Position numbers and translations under genes: made by a program
The notes under the pieces: generated by a model
What the model saw: only the letters and a program-made list of their open reading frames with translations
What the model was told of the DNA's origin: nothing
Databases searched by the model: none
Shown here: positions 21,538 to 29,840 of the stretch, one piece after another
Layout of the letters: each line of letters starts with the position of its first letter
Position numbering within the stretch: position 1 is the first letter of the stretch
Origin: Pseudomonas marvdashtae
Lineage (GTDB): Bacteria > Pseudomonadota > Gammaproteobacteria > Pseudomonadales > Pseudomonadaceae
Direction: 5' to 3'
Assembly (NCBI RefSeq): GCF_014268655.2
Contig: NZ_JABWQX020000001.1
Span: 1,704,001 to 1,768,000, forward strand
Length of the DNA stretch: 64,000 nt

Positions 21538-24500
21538 ATGATGCTGTTTCTGCGCACAGGCCTGGCGGCGATATGGCTGGGCTTAGCATGTGTGGCGCCA
21601 CAGGTGGGTGCCGAACCCGAGTCGCTGCGCGTGCTCGGGCGTTCCACCGTGAGCGACTATTCCGTGTCCCTGGACGAGGCCGATCGGCGCTGGCTGCGGC
21701 AAAAGGGCCGGTTGCTGCTGGGTGCCTCGGCGCCGGATTATCCGCCGTTCAGTATCACCGCAAATGACCGGGATTATGAGGGATTGACGGCTGATTACGC
21801 CCAATTGCTGGGGCAGCTGCTGCATGTCGAGATCCAAGTGCGGCGCTACGCGTCACGGGACGCATCGCTCCAGGCGCTGCGCGACGGGGAGATCGATCTG
21901 CTCGGCACCGCCAACGGCTTCGAGGCCAGCGATCCCGCGCTAGTCATGTCCCAAGCCTACGCCGATGACCTGCCCACCCTGGTGGCCCGCGTCGACGACA
22001 GCGAGGATGTGCCCACGGACCTGGCGGGCAAGCGGGTAGCGATGCTTTATCACTACTTGCCACCGGACCAGGTCGAGGCGTTCTATCCCGACGCCACTTT
22101 GCAGTTGTTCCCCTCGACCTTGAGCGCCATTGGCGCCGTAGCGTTTGGCCAGGCCGATGTCTACCTGGGAGATTCGATCAGCGCCCATTACCTGATCAGC
22201 AAGAACTACCTGAACAACGTCCAGTTGGTGGATTTTTCTCGCATGGAAGTGCAACCCTTCGCCTTCGCGGTCAGTCGCGACAATGGGCGGCTGTTGCGCA
22301 TCGTCAATGCCGCCCTGCAAGCCATTCCCGTTGGCGAGCGCATGGGTATCCTGCGGCGTTGGAGCGCCGGCGGGGCGAGCGTGGCGGGTCAGCCAGCGGT
22401 GCATTTCAGTGTCAATGAACAGCGTTGGCTCGACGCACATCCGCGGATCAAAGTGGCGGTCAGCGAACATTTCCTGCCGCTGACTTTTTTTGACGAGCAG
22501 GGCCATCTGCGCGGTATCGGTGCCGACGTGCTGGCCAGGATCAGCCTGCGTACCGGCCTGAAATTCGACATCCAGCGTGGCGACTCGGTGGACGCACTGA
22601 TCGGCCTGATCACCAGCGGCAAAGCCGACGTGCTGGCGACCGCCATCCCCAGTTCCGAGCTCGAGGATGAGTTGCGTTTTACCCGACCGTACCTGACGAA
22701 CCCGTTCGTGCTGGTGGTGCCCATCAAGGCCAGGGACGCGTTGACGGTGGATCGGATGGCTGGCAAGCGACTGGCGTTGGTGCGAGGCAACGTACTGCGT
22801 GACTACCTGCTGGAGCAGTTTCCCGGCGTGCAACTGGTATCGGCGCAAAACGCCGCCGACGCCATGGCCATGGTCGCTGCGGGCACGGCGGATGGCGCGA
22901 TCAATTCGTTGATCAGCGCCCGCTATATGATTTCTCGCCAGTATCGCGGCTCGCTGCAAGTCACCAGCACCGTGGGCACGGTGCCCGCGCGCGTTGCCCT
23001 GGCAACGAACCGGGACGCGCCGCAACTGTATTCAATCCTGGACAAGGCGCTACTGAGCATTTCCCCCGAGGAAATGGATGAGCTGACCAACCGTTGGCGC
23101 AGTGAAGTGGTGATCGACGACAGCTACTGGCTGCGCAACCGCACCACCATCGTCCGAGGGTTTGCCATCGCCGCGCTGCTGTTGTTGTTGACGTTGGGCT
23201 GGGTCATCTACCTGCGGCGGCTGCTGGAGCAGTTGCGCGTGGCCAAGGCCAGCGCCGACGATGCCAACCGGGCCAAGACCACGTTCCTGGCGATCATGAG
23301 CCATGAAATCCGCACGCCGATGAACGCCGTGATCGGCATGCTGGAACTGGCGTTGAAAAAAGCCGATCGGGGCGTCATGGACCGGCCCGCCCTCGAAGTT
23401 GCGTCGAGTGCTGCCCAAGGCTTGTTGGATTTGATCGGCGACATCCTCGACATCGCTCGCATCGAATCGGGACGGCTGTCGCTGGTGCCCGAGCGGGCCA
23501 ACCTGCGGGCCTTGACCGAGTCGGTAGCGAGAATGTTCGAAGGCCTGGCCCGGCAGAAACAGCTGCGTCTGCAACTGGACCTGGATGCGGCAAGCAATCA
23601 TGACGTGTCGATTGACCCGCTGCGCTTCAAGCAGATTGTCTCGAACGTTCTGAGCAATGCCATCAAGTTCACCGACCAAGGCTGCGTGCGCCTGGGCTTG
23701 AGAACCGAACCGACGCGTGACGGCAAGCGTCTGGACATTCACCTGCGGGTCGAAGACACCGGCGCCGGAATATCCGCCCAGGACCAGCGACGGCTGTTCA
23801 GCCCGTTTACCCAAGTTGGCGACAATACCGAAGCTGCTCGCGGCGGTTCCGGGTTGGGGTTGGTCATCAGTCGCACCTTGTGCGAAATGATGGGAGGCAG
23901 CCTGCGGCTCAGTAGCGTGCCGGGGCAGGGCACGCAGGTCGAAATCCTGCTGGAGTTGCCGTTGCTCGAAGCCGTGACCCAAGCGCCAGCGGTCCAGGAC
24001 GAGACGCTGGCGCCGGCCCAGGTGCTCAACGTCCTGGTGGTTGACGACTACCCGGCCAACCGCTTGTTGTTGTCCCAGCAGATGAATTACCTGGGCCACG
24101 TTGCGCATGAAGCTGAAGACGGCGCCGAGGGTTTGCGTGTGTGGCGCGCCGGGCACTTCGATGTGGTCATCACTGACTGCAACATGCCGCTGATGAGCGG
24201 CTACGAACTGGCGCGCGCCATTCGCAACGAAGAGCGGGTCCAAGGCTTGTCGCCAACGAAAATCCTCGGGTTCACGGCCAATGCCCAGCCCGAGGAAAGA
24301 GACCGTTGTCTTGCGGCGGGCATGGACGATTGCCTGTTCAAACCCATCAGCCTCAAGCAACTGGATGCCTGCCTGGTATTGATCACGGCCGGTTCCGCCG
24401 TGGAGCCGGCCGCCGCCGCTGACGACTTCGATTTGACCAGCCTGGAACAACTGACGGGCGGCGACAGGATTTCACTCGGCAAGTTGTTGCAGGAGCTGAT

Positions 24501-24813
24501 CGATAGCAATGCGTTGGACAAGGCTCGGTTGCAGCCATTGTTTTCGCGTCACGACTTGCCCGGGTTGTCCGATCTGGCGCATCGGATCAAGGGCGGGGCA
24601 CGGCTTATCCAGGCACAGCGGCTGATCGCGGCCTGCGATGCACTGGAAAGCGCCTGTCGGGCGGGCGCCGTTTCGTCACTCGCCGAAGCGGTAGACCTAT
24701 TGCGCCAGGCGATGGAACGCCTGGCCGAACGGCTGGAAATTCATATGGCGAGCGCACGCTTCGTCACCGGGTCGCAACGAGGTGCGATTGAACCTTCAGG
24801 CAACCAGGACTGA
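21538..24813 (+). CDS. BvgS-like unorthodox hybrid sensor histidine kinase
   Basis: A 1091-residue kinase. Order: signal peptide (to about 25), two tandem periplasmic solute-binding domains of the SBP_bac_3 type (about 45-280 and 290-525), one membrane segment (about 540-560), HisKA with SHEIRTPMNAVIGM (His589), HATPase with NVLSNAIKFTD and GSGLGLVIS, a receiver with ITDCNMPLMSGYE (Asp880), and an HPt domain with LAHRIKGGARL (His1015). This is the BvgS/EvgS plan for a four-step phosphorelay. The likely target is the LuxR-type regulator at 25517. The signal is unknown; paired Venus-flytrap domains suggest a small ligand. It starts 201 bases after pvdA without a pvd box, so it need not belong to that regulon. 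Confidence 0.93.
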   Translation: MMLFLRTGLAAIWLGLACVAPQVGAEPESLRVLGRSTVSDYSVSLDEADRRWLRQKGRLLLGASAPDYPPFSITANDRDYEGLTADYAQLLGQLLHVEIQVRRYASRDASLQALRDGEIDLLGTANGFEASDPALVMSQAYADDLPTLVARVDDSEDVPTDLAGKRVAMLYHYLPPDQVEAFYPDATLQLFPSTLSAIGAVAFGQADVYLGDSISAHYLISKNYLNNVQLVDFSRMEVQPFAFAVSRDNGRLLRIVNAALQAIPVGERMGILRRWSAGGASVAGQPAVHFSVNEQRWLDAHPRIKVAVSEHFLPLTFFDEQGHLRGIGADVLARISLRTGLKFDIQRGDSVDALIGLITSGKADVLATAIPSSELEDELRFTRPYLTNPFVLVVPIKARDALTVDRMAGKRLALVRGNVLRDYLLEQFPGVQLVSAQNAADAMAMVAAGTADGAINSLISARYMISRQYRGSLQVTSTVGTVPARVALATNRDAPQLYSILDKALLSISPEEMDELTNRWRSEVVIDDSYWLRNRTTIVRGFAIAALLLLLTLGWVIYLRRLLEQLRVAKASADDANRAKTTFLAIMSHEIRTPMNAVIGMLELALKKADRGVMDRPALEVASSAAQGLLDLIGDILDIARIESGRLSLVPERANLRALTESVARMFEGLARQKQLRLQLDLDAASNHDVSIDPLRFKQIVSNVLSNAIKFTDQGCVRLGLRTEPTRDGKRLDIHLRVEDTGAGISAQDQRRLFSPFTQVGDNTEAARGGSGLGLVISRTLCEMMGGSLRLSSVPGQGTQVEILLELPLLEAVTQAPAVQDETLAPAQVLNVLVVDDYPANRLLLSQQMNYLGHVAHEAEDGAEGLRVWRAGHFDVVITDCNMPLMSGYELARAIRNEERVQGLSPTKILGFTANAQPEERDRCLAAGMDDCLFKPISLKQLDACLVLITAGSAVEPAAAADDFDLTSLEQLTGGDRISLGKLLQELIDSNALDKARLQPLFSRHDLPGLSDLAHRIKGGARLIQAQRLIAACDALESACRAGAVSSLAEAVDLLRQAMERLAERLEIHMASARFVTGSQRGAIEPSGNQD

Positions 24814-24966
24814 TCGATGGCTGCAGAACCGCAGGTCGTTTGGCGATTTTTCCGCCTGCTTTTGGGATTCGTCCTACAGCGTCGCTAAAAACCTTCCTCT
24901 AGCCTGACGCGACTTAACGTTCCCAAGCCGGTTCGTACCTGTCGCGTCGCCATTGGAATGCCTGCC

Positions 24967-25401
24967 ATGCCAAATAAAGCATTACGTATCATGATTGCCG
25001 ACCCGTTGCATTTTCACCGAATGCAGTTGGAACGCCTGTTCAATCACCTGGGCTATTTCCGCATTGCGCCGGTGAGTGACGTGCATGAGTTCCTGACGTT
25101 GGTGGACTATGGCTGCGAGCCGTTCGACCTGGTTGTCGTCAACGCCATCTTGGCAGAGGGTGCGCTGGACCTGCCTGGGTTCTGTCTCGATAACCCGCAA
25201 GTCCGTCATGGCCTGATCTATAACACTCAGGAAGCTGCGCTGGGGACGTTGCCCGCCAGTGGACGAGCCAGTTTGCAAATGACTACCGCCCAGTTACCCG
25301 ATGCTGTTTCGCTGCGGCGCCTGATGAAGGGCGTCGATCCCGAGGCCAGCGAGTCGGCCCAACCCTGGGGAGGCACCGTCAGACAAGGGCACGGCGGCTG
25401 A
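24967..25401 (+). CDS. Pseudo-receiver protein between sensor kinase and response regulator
   Basis: A 144-residue protein whose first two thirds follow a receiver-domain pattern (KALRIMIADPLHFHRMQLER, then FDLVVVNAIL). The residue at the phospho-acceptor position is Asn59 rather than Asp, and no clear DNA-binding domain follows, so it cannot be phosphorylated in the usual way. The C-terminus is Gly-rich. It probably modulates the neighbouring BvgS/BvgA-like pair. An ATG nine bases earlier (24958) is an alternative start. Confidence 0.75.
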   Translation: MPNKALRIMIADPLHFHRMQLERLFNHLGYFRIAPVSDVHEFLTLVDYGCEPFDLVVVNAILAEGALDLPGFCLDNPQVRHGLIYNTQEAALGTLPASGRASLQMTTAQLPDAVSLRRLMKGVDPEASESAQPWGGTVRQGHGG

Positions 25402-25410
25402 TGCGCGCCG

Positions 25411-25449
25411 TTGGTCGGCACTGTCAGATCTGACAGGTGGCGCGACCAA
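25411..25449. promoter_or_regulatory. Nested perfect inverted repeat upstream of the LuxR-type regulator
   Basis: CTGTCAGATCTGACAG (25421-25436) is a perfect 16-bp palindrome, framed by TTGGTCG (25411-25417) and CGACCAA (25443-25449). It lies 68 bases before the TTG start of the regulator and 10 after the stop of the pseudo-receiver. There is no T tract, so an operator is more likely than a terminator. Confidence 0.5.
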
Positions 25450-25516
25450 TTACCTGTGTAACAGTCCGGTGCAGTCATGGCGTCGGCGCCGTTTGCATTG
25501 ACTCCGGGGAGCTGTA

Positions 25517-26128
25517 TTGAAAAAAGTACTGATTGTCGATGACCACCCTGTCATCCGAGGGGCGCTGCGGCTTGTCTGCCAGAACGAAGGATTCGCTGTC
25601 ACGGATGTCAGCGGCGCGACCGAGGCCAGGACCCGCATCAAGGACGATGTTCCGGAGCTGGTGATCCTGGACCTGGTGATGAACGGTTTCGATGGCCTGG
25701 ACCTGTTGGTCTGGATCACTGGCCAGTATCCGGGGTGCGCCGTGCTGGTGTTCACCTCCCAGGATGCCCAGCATTTCTGCAATCGCTGTATCTCGGCCGG
25801 GGCCAGGGGGTTCGTGACCAAGAAAAGCGATTTGAAAGAGCTGATCAAGGCCATTCACGCCATGAAGTCCGGCTATTCCTATTTCCCCCAGATGCCCGTC
25901 AGGCTGGATTTCCAACAACAATCCGAGCAGCAGGCGCTGGAGAGGCTGTCCACGCGCGAGCTTTCCATTTTACGGATGCTGGAGATGGGCATGCGAGGCA
26001 AGGACATCGCCGAGGCGTTGTTCCTGAGCCCCAAGACAGTCAGCACCTACAAGACCCGCCTGTTGGAAAAGCTTGGGTTGAATTCCCTGGTGGGCCTGTC
26101 AGAGTTTGCCAAGCGCAATCAGCTTTGA
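25517..26128 (+). CDS. LuxR/FixJ-type response regulator (BvgA/EvgA-like)
   Basis: A 203-residue regulator: receiver domain (about 1-120) with paired acidic residues VDDHP, phospho-acceptor Asp52 in LVILDLVMNG and conserved Lys in FVTKKSD, then a LuxR helix-turn-helix (about 140-200) with LSTRELSILRMLE and KDIAEALFLSPKTVSTY. The start is TTG, supported by CGGGGAGC just upstream; there is no in-frame ATG nearby. It should receive phosphate from the HPt domain of the kinase at 21538. Confidence 0.9.
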   Translation: MKKVLIVDDHPVIRGALRLVCQNEGFAVTDVSGATEARTRIKDDVPELVILDLVMNGFDGLDLLVWITGQYPGCAVLVFTSQDAQHFCNRCISAGARGFVTKKSDLKELIKAIHAMKSGYSYFPQMPVRLDFQQQSEQQALERLSTRELSILRMLEMGMRGKDIAEALFLSPKTVSTYKTRLLEKLGLNSLVGLSEFAKRNQL

Positions 26129-26242
26129 AAATCACCGTTCTGTGAATAGAACGCTAAGACCGATTTTTGCAGTCTGGTGAACTAACGTCGTGGGTTTTAA
26201 GCTGTGTTCATCGAATCGCATTACCTGATTTGGAGACGCAGC

Positions 26243-27109
26243 TTGAAACAGATTATTGGCCTCTACACCAGTCCAAGGCCGCACTGGGTCGGCGACGGCT
26301 TCCCGGTTCGCACGCTATTTTCCTACGATAACCTGGGCAAGCACATCAGCCCATTTCTGCTGCTGGACCATGCGGCCCCCACCGAATTTGCGCCCACCCA
26401 TGAACGTCGTGGCGTCGGCCAGCACCCGCATCGCGGTTTCGAGACCGTGACCATCGTCTACCAGGGCGAGCTGGAACACCGGGACTCCACCGGCAGCGGC
26501 GGCAAGATCGGCCCCGGAGATGTGCAGTGGATGACCGCCGCTTCTGGGATCATCCATGAAGAGTTTCATTCCGAAGCTTTTGCCCGGCAGGGTGGTTTCA
26601 TGGAAATGGTCCAATTGTGGGTCAACCTGCCAGCCAAGGACAAAATGGCGCCGGCCGGCTACCAGACCCTGCTCAAGGGAGACATCCCGAACATCGCCCT
26701 GAAGGACGCCGCCGGCAGCCTGCGCCTGATTGCGGGTACGTTCGAGGGCCATCAAGGCCCGGCGAAGACCTTCACCCCCATCGACGTCTGGGATATCCGC
26801 CTGAATGCCGGCAAGGACCTGACGCTCGACCTGCATGAAGGCCACAGCACCGCGTTGGTCGTGCTGCGTGGCTCGGTCCAGGCCAATGGTCGCGAGCGGG
26901 TGGAGGCGGGGCAATTGGCCCTGTTCGAGCGCGCCGGTGATCAATTGAACCTGCACGCCGACACCGACGCGGTATTGCTGCTGCTCAGCGGCGAACCGAT
27001 CGATGAACCCATCGTCGGCCATGGTCCGTTCGTGATGAACAGCGAGCAGGAAATCCACCAGGCCTTCGAGGATTTCCATTCCGGGCGCTTCGGGGGTATG
27101 GACGGCTGA
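26243..27109 (+). CDS. Pirin family protein
   Basis: A 288-residue bicupin. The N-terminal cupin carries the pirin metal ligands in QHPHRGFETVT and IIHEEFHSE; the C-terminal part has the pirin_C pattern (TFTPIDVWDIRLNAG, VLRGSVQANG). Some bacterial pirins are quercetin dioxygenases or redox-sensing regulators; which applies here cannot be told. The start is TTG at 26243, with TTTGGAG eight bases upstream; a longer reading frame from 26204 lacks a ribosome site and homologous sequence. Confidence 0.88.
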   Translation: MKQIIGLYTSPRPHWVGDGFPVRTLFSYDNLGKHISPFLLLDHAAPTEFAPTHERRGVGQHPHRGFETVTIVYQGELEHRDSTGSGGKIGPGDVQWMTAASGIIHEEFHSEAFARQGGFMEMVQLWVNLPAKDKMAPAGYQTLLKGDIPNIALKDAAGSLRLIAGTFEGHQGPAKTFTPIDVWDIRLNAGKDLTLDLHEGHSTALVVLRGSVQANGRERVEAGQLALFERAGDQLNLHADTDAVLLLLSGEPIDEPIVGHGPFVMNSEQEIHQAFEDFHSGRFGGMDG

Positions 27110-27206
27110 GGCGCAGCGCGCTCCTACAAGGTTCTTTCGGCGATCTCTACAGCCGGCTGATTCTGTGCCAATCTTCTCGCCAATGACCTTCTGGAGCTGT
27201 CCCCTG

Positions 27207-28649
27207 ATGCTGTCCCTGATCACCGATCACCCGCTGCTCAGTGCCCTGGCGTTGCTTGTGCTCGACTTGCTGTTGTGGCGGCTGGTCAGTGTTGATCGGA
27301 CCTATTGGAAAATCGGCGGGCGGCTGGTGATTTTTTCGTTGTTCAGCATGCTGCTGTTCAACGAAGGGCTCAATCCCATGGAGCCGGCGCAGTGGGTCGA
27401 CGATGTGCCACGGCACTTGGCCGCGACCGGTTTGCAGATTGCCTGGTGGCTGTTCGCCGCGCGGACCCTGACGGTCATGATCGGCGCGGTCATGATGCAA
27501 CGGGTCGGCCATACCGGGCGATTGCTGCAGGATCTGCTCGGCGCGGTGATCTTCCTGGTTGCTGTCATCGCGGCGTTGGCCTACGTGCTGGATCTTCCGG
27601 TCAAGGGCGTGCTGGCGACGTCCGGTGCGATGGCGATCATCGTCGGCCTGGCCTTGCAGAGCACGCTCAGCGATGTGTTCTCCGGGATCGTGCTCAACAC
27701 CACCAAGCCCTATCAAGTCGATGACTGGATTTCCATCGATGGCACCGAAGGCCGGGTCACCGACATCGACTGGCGGGCGACACGGTTGCAGACTTCCCAG
27801 GGCAGTATGGCGGTGATTCCCAACTCACTCGCGGCGAAGGCCAAGATCGTCAACTTCAGCCGGCCCAGCGATATGCATGGCTTGTCCGTGAGCTTGCAGG
27901 TCAGTCCTCACGCGCGTCCGCAAAAGGTAATCGACGCGCTGGAGCGGGCAATGATCGGCTGCCGCGCGCTGCTCGCCAGCCCGGCGCCTTGCGTGACGCT
28001 GAAAAGCACGGGAAGCGCTGGCGCGGAATACGAGATCAGCGGGTTCGTGGCTTCAATGGGGCAGAAGCGCGAAGTACGCAATCAATTGTTCGACTTGGCG
28101 TTCCGGCATTTGCAGGCGTCAGGCGTCAGCCTGTTGTCCACCGGCGAAAGCACCGCGGCGATGGGGGCATCGCGTCCCCGGGCGCTGTTGGAGAGCTCCA
28201 GCATTTTCTCTACGCTGCGCCCGGATGAAAAGGATACCTTCAGCCAGAACATGACGTTGCAGACCTTTCGCGCCGGTGACATGATCCTGCCCGCCGGTGA
28301 GGTCAGCGATCATTTGTTCATCATCGAAACCGGCGTGATCAGCGTCACCCTGATTCGCAACGGCCAACCATTCGAAGCCGCGCGCATGGGGCCGGGCGAG
28401 GTGATTGGCGAAGCTGGAATCGTCTCCGACCAGGCCACCCTGGCAAGTTTCTCGGCCAAGACTTTCTGTACCCTTTATCGCATCGAGAACAGTTACCTCA
28501 GGCCCTGCCTGGATGCCCGCCGCGACATCAGCGACGCGATGAAAAACCTGCTGGACGTGCGCATGCACTTGGCCCAGAACCTGACGCGCGACGTGCCCAA
28601 GCCGATCGCCAAGAAGCGTTTTTTGCAGTGGCTGCGCAGTCGGGTCTGA
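27207..28649 (+). CDS. MscS-type mechanosensitive channel with C-terminal cyclic-nucleotide-binding domain
   Basis: A 480-residue inner-membrane protein. Four hydrophobic segments (about 5-25, 40-58, 75-100, 115-150) lead into the MscS pore and beta domain (GLALQSTLSDVFSGIVLNTT, PYQVDDWISIDG). After about residue 330 comes a CNMP/Crp-like domain (FRAGDMILPAGEVSDHLFII, MGPGEVIGEAGIVSDQATLA). Such MscS-CNB fusions are thought to be gated or tuned by cyclic nucleotides. The ATG at 27207 has GGAG ten bases upstream; two earlier in-frame starts add non-conserved residues. Confidence 0.88.
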   Translation: MLSLITDHPLLSALALLVLDLLLWRLVSVDRTYWKIGGRLVIFSLFSMLLFNEGLNPMEPAQWVDDVPRHLAATGLQIAWWLFAARTLTVMIGAVMMQRVGHTGRLLQDLLGAVIFLVAVIAALAYVLDLPVKGVLATSGAMAIIVGLALQSTLSDVFSGIVLNTTKPYQVDDWISIDGTEGRVTDIDWRATRLQTSQGSMAVIPNSLAAKAKIVNFSRPSDMHGLSVSLQVSPHARPQKVIDALERAMIGCRALLASPAPCVTLKSTGSAGAEYEISGFVASMGQKREVRNQLFDLAFRHLQASGVSLLSTGESTAAMGASRPRALLESSSIFSTLRPDEKDTFSQNMTLQTFRAGDMILPAGEVSDHLFIIETGVISVTLIRNGQPFEAARMGPGEVIGEAGIVSDQATLASFSAKTFCTLYRIENSYLRPCLDARRDISDAMKNLLDVRMHLAQNLTRDVPKPIAKKRFLQWLRSRV

Positions 28650-28784
28650 CACAAAAGCGTGCGGTCATTTCCATCGGTAAACCCGGTCTCCATTGGCCAC
28701 CCGAACTTCCCAACAATTGGCTATTTGTCCCGCGCCTGTGCAGGGCTAACGTAGCGCCACACCCCAATTGTCCAGGAGTTCAAG

Positions 28785-29225
28785 ATGCAACCACGTATCG
28801 ATTTCCACGCCGCTTCCCCAGATGCCTACAAAGCCATGCTGGCCCTGGAAACCGCGGTCTCGAAACTGGGCCTGGAAAAGTCCCTGCTCGAACTGGTCAA
28901 GCTGCGCTCTTCGCAAATCAACGGCTGTGCGTTCTGCATCGACATGCACACTGCCGACGCGCGCAAGAGCGGCGAGACCGAACGTCGACTGTATGCGGTG
29001 ACTGCCTGGCGCGAGGCGCCATTCTTTACCGGCCGCGAACGCGCCGCCCTGGCCTGGACCGAAGCACTCACACGCCTGAGCGAGACCCATGCTCCCGACG
29101 CAGACTACGCATTGCTGAGCGAGCACTTCACGCCCAAGGAAATGGTCGACCTGAGCGTGGCAATCAACGCCATCAACGGCTGGAACAGGTTGGCGGTGGG
29201 CTTCCGGAAAATGCCCGAGGCTTGA
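28785..29225 (+). CDS. AhpD-like carboxymuconolactone decarboxylase family protein
   Basis: A 146-residue all-helical protein with the CxxC redox motif in INGCAFCIDMHTADA (about residues 45-60), as in AhpD-like alkylhydroperoxidases. It probably has a peroxidase or thiol role. CAGGAG precedes the ATG and a strong terminator follows, so it is monocistronic. Confidence 0.88.
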   Translation: MQPRIDFHAASPDAYKAMLALETAVSKLGLEKSLLELVKLRSSQINGCAFCIDMHTADARKSGETERRLYAVTAWREAPFFTGRERAALAWTEALTRLSETHAPDADYALLSEHFTPKEMVDLSVAINAINGWNRLAVGFRKMPEA

Positions 29226-29246
29226 GGCGCTCAATCGCGCATTGGA

Positions 29247-29288
29247 AAAAAAAGCGGGAGCGCTTCGCAGCGCTCCCGTTTTTTTATT
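29247..29288 (+). terminator. Rho-independent terminator after the AhpD-like gene
   Basis: GCGGGAGCGCT...AGCGCTCCCG stem flanked by an A run on the left and seven T on the right, 22 bases after the stop. It separates this gene from the HPF-like unit. Confidence 0.9.
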
Positions 29289-29407
29289 CATCGCCGCTGC
29301 GTTTGGCCAGGGCATTGGCCAGTCATCCCGCGCCGGGAACTTCGCCCGCTGGATCTTCTTCTACCTACAACAGGCGGCGTCAGCCGTCTTTTGCAAAGGA
29401 GTCGATC

Positions 29408-29830
29408 ATGCAAGTTCAAGTCAACAGCAACCATATCGAAGGCAGTGCCCGATTGCAGGAATGGGTCGGCAGCACGGTGGTGGACGCGCTGCAGCGTTTC
29501 GAAGATCAACTGGCCCGCGTCGAAATCCACGTCAGCGACGAGAACGCCCAGAAGGGCGGCGCCGCTGACAAACGCTGCCAGATCGAGGCGCGCCTGCAAG
29601 GCGTTGCGGCCATTTCCGTTAGTCACAAGGCTGAAAGCCTGGAGCTGGCGGTGGAGGGCGCCGCCGAGAAAATGCTGCATGCGCTCGATCATCAGATCGG
29701 CAAACTCAACCCCGCCGTCGAATCCATGGGACGCGTGACTGCCCCTGTGGATGAAGCTCCGCCGGAAATGGTAGACGCCATGTTGGAGGAGGATTTCCTC
29801 GAAAACCAAGAGGCTCGTGGCAAAGAATAA
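29408..29830 (+). CDS. HPF/RaiA-family ribosome-associated protein
   Basis: A 140-residue protein with the short HPF/YfiA fold in the first 100 residues: MQVQVNSNHIEG, RVEIHVSDENAQKGG, CQIEARLQG and EKMLHALDHQIGK. The tail (100-140) is acidic and unlike long HPF. Family members bind the small-subunit decoding centre and silence ribosomes in stationary phase. AAGGAG precedes the ATG. It lies ten bases before a release-factor-like gene with which it surely forms an operon. It is probably not the main hpf, which in Pseudomonas sits by rpoN. Confidence 0.82.
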   Translation: MQVQVNSNHIEGSARLQEWVGSTVVDALQRFEDQLARVEIHVSDENAQKGGAADKRCQIEARLQGVAAISVSHKAESLELAVEGAAEKMLHALDHQIGKLNPAVESMGRVTAPVDEAPPEMVDAMLEEDFLENQEARGKE

Positions 29831-29840
29831 GGAGACAATC

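Noticed and set aside
23050..24450. A 466-residue open frame opposite the hybrid kinase
   Set aside because: It is antisense to HisKA, HATPase and receiver domains whose motifs are unmistakable on the plus strand.
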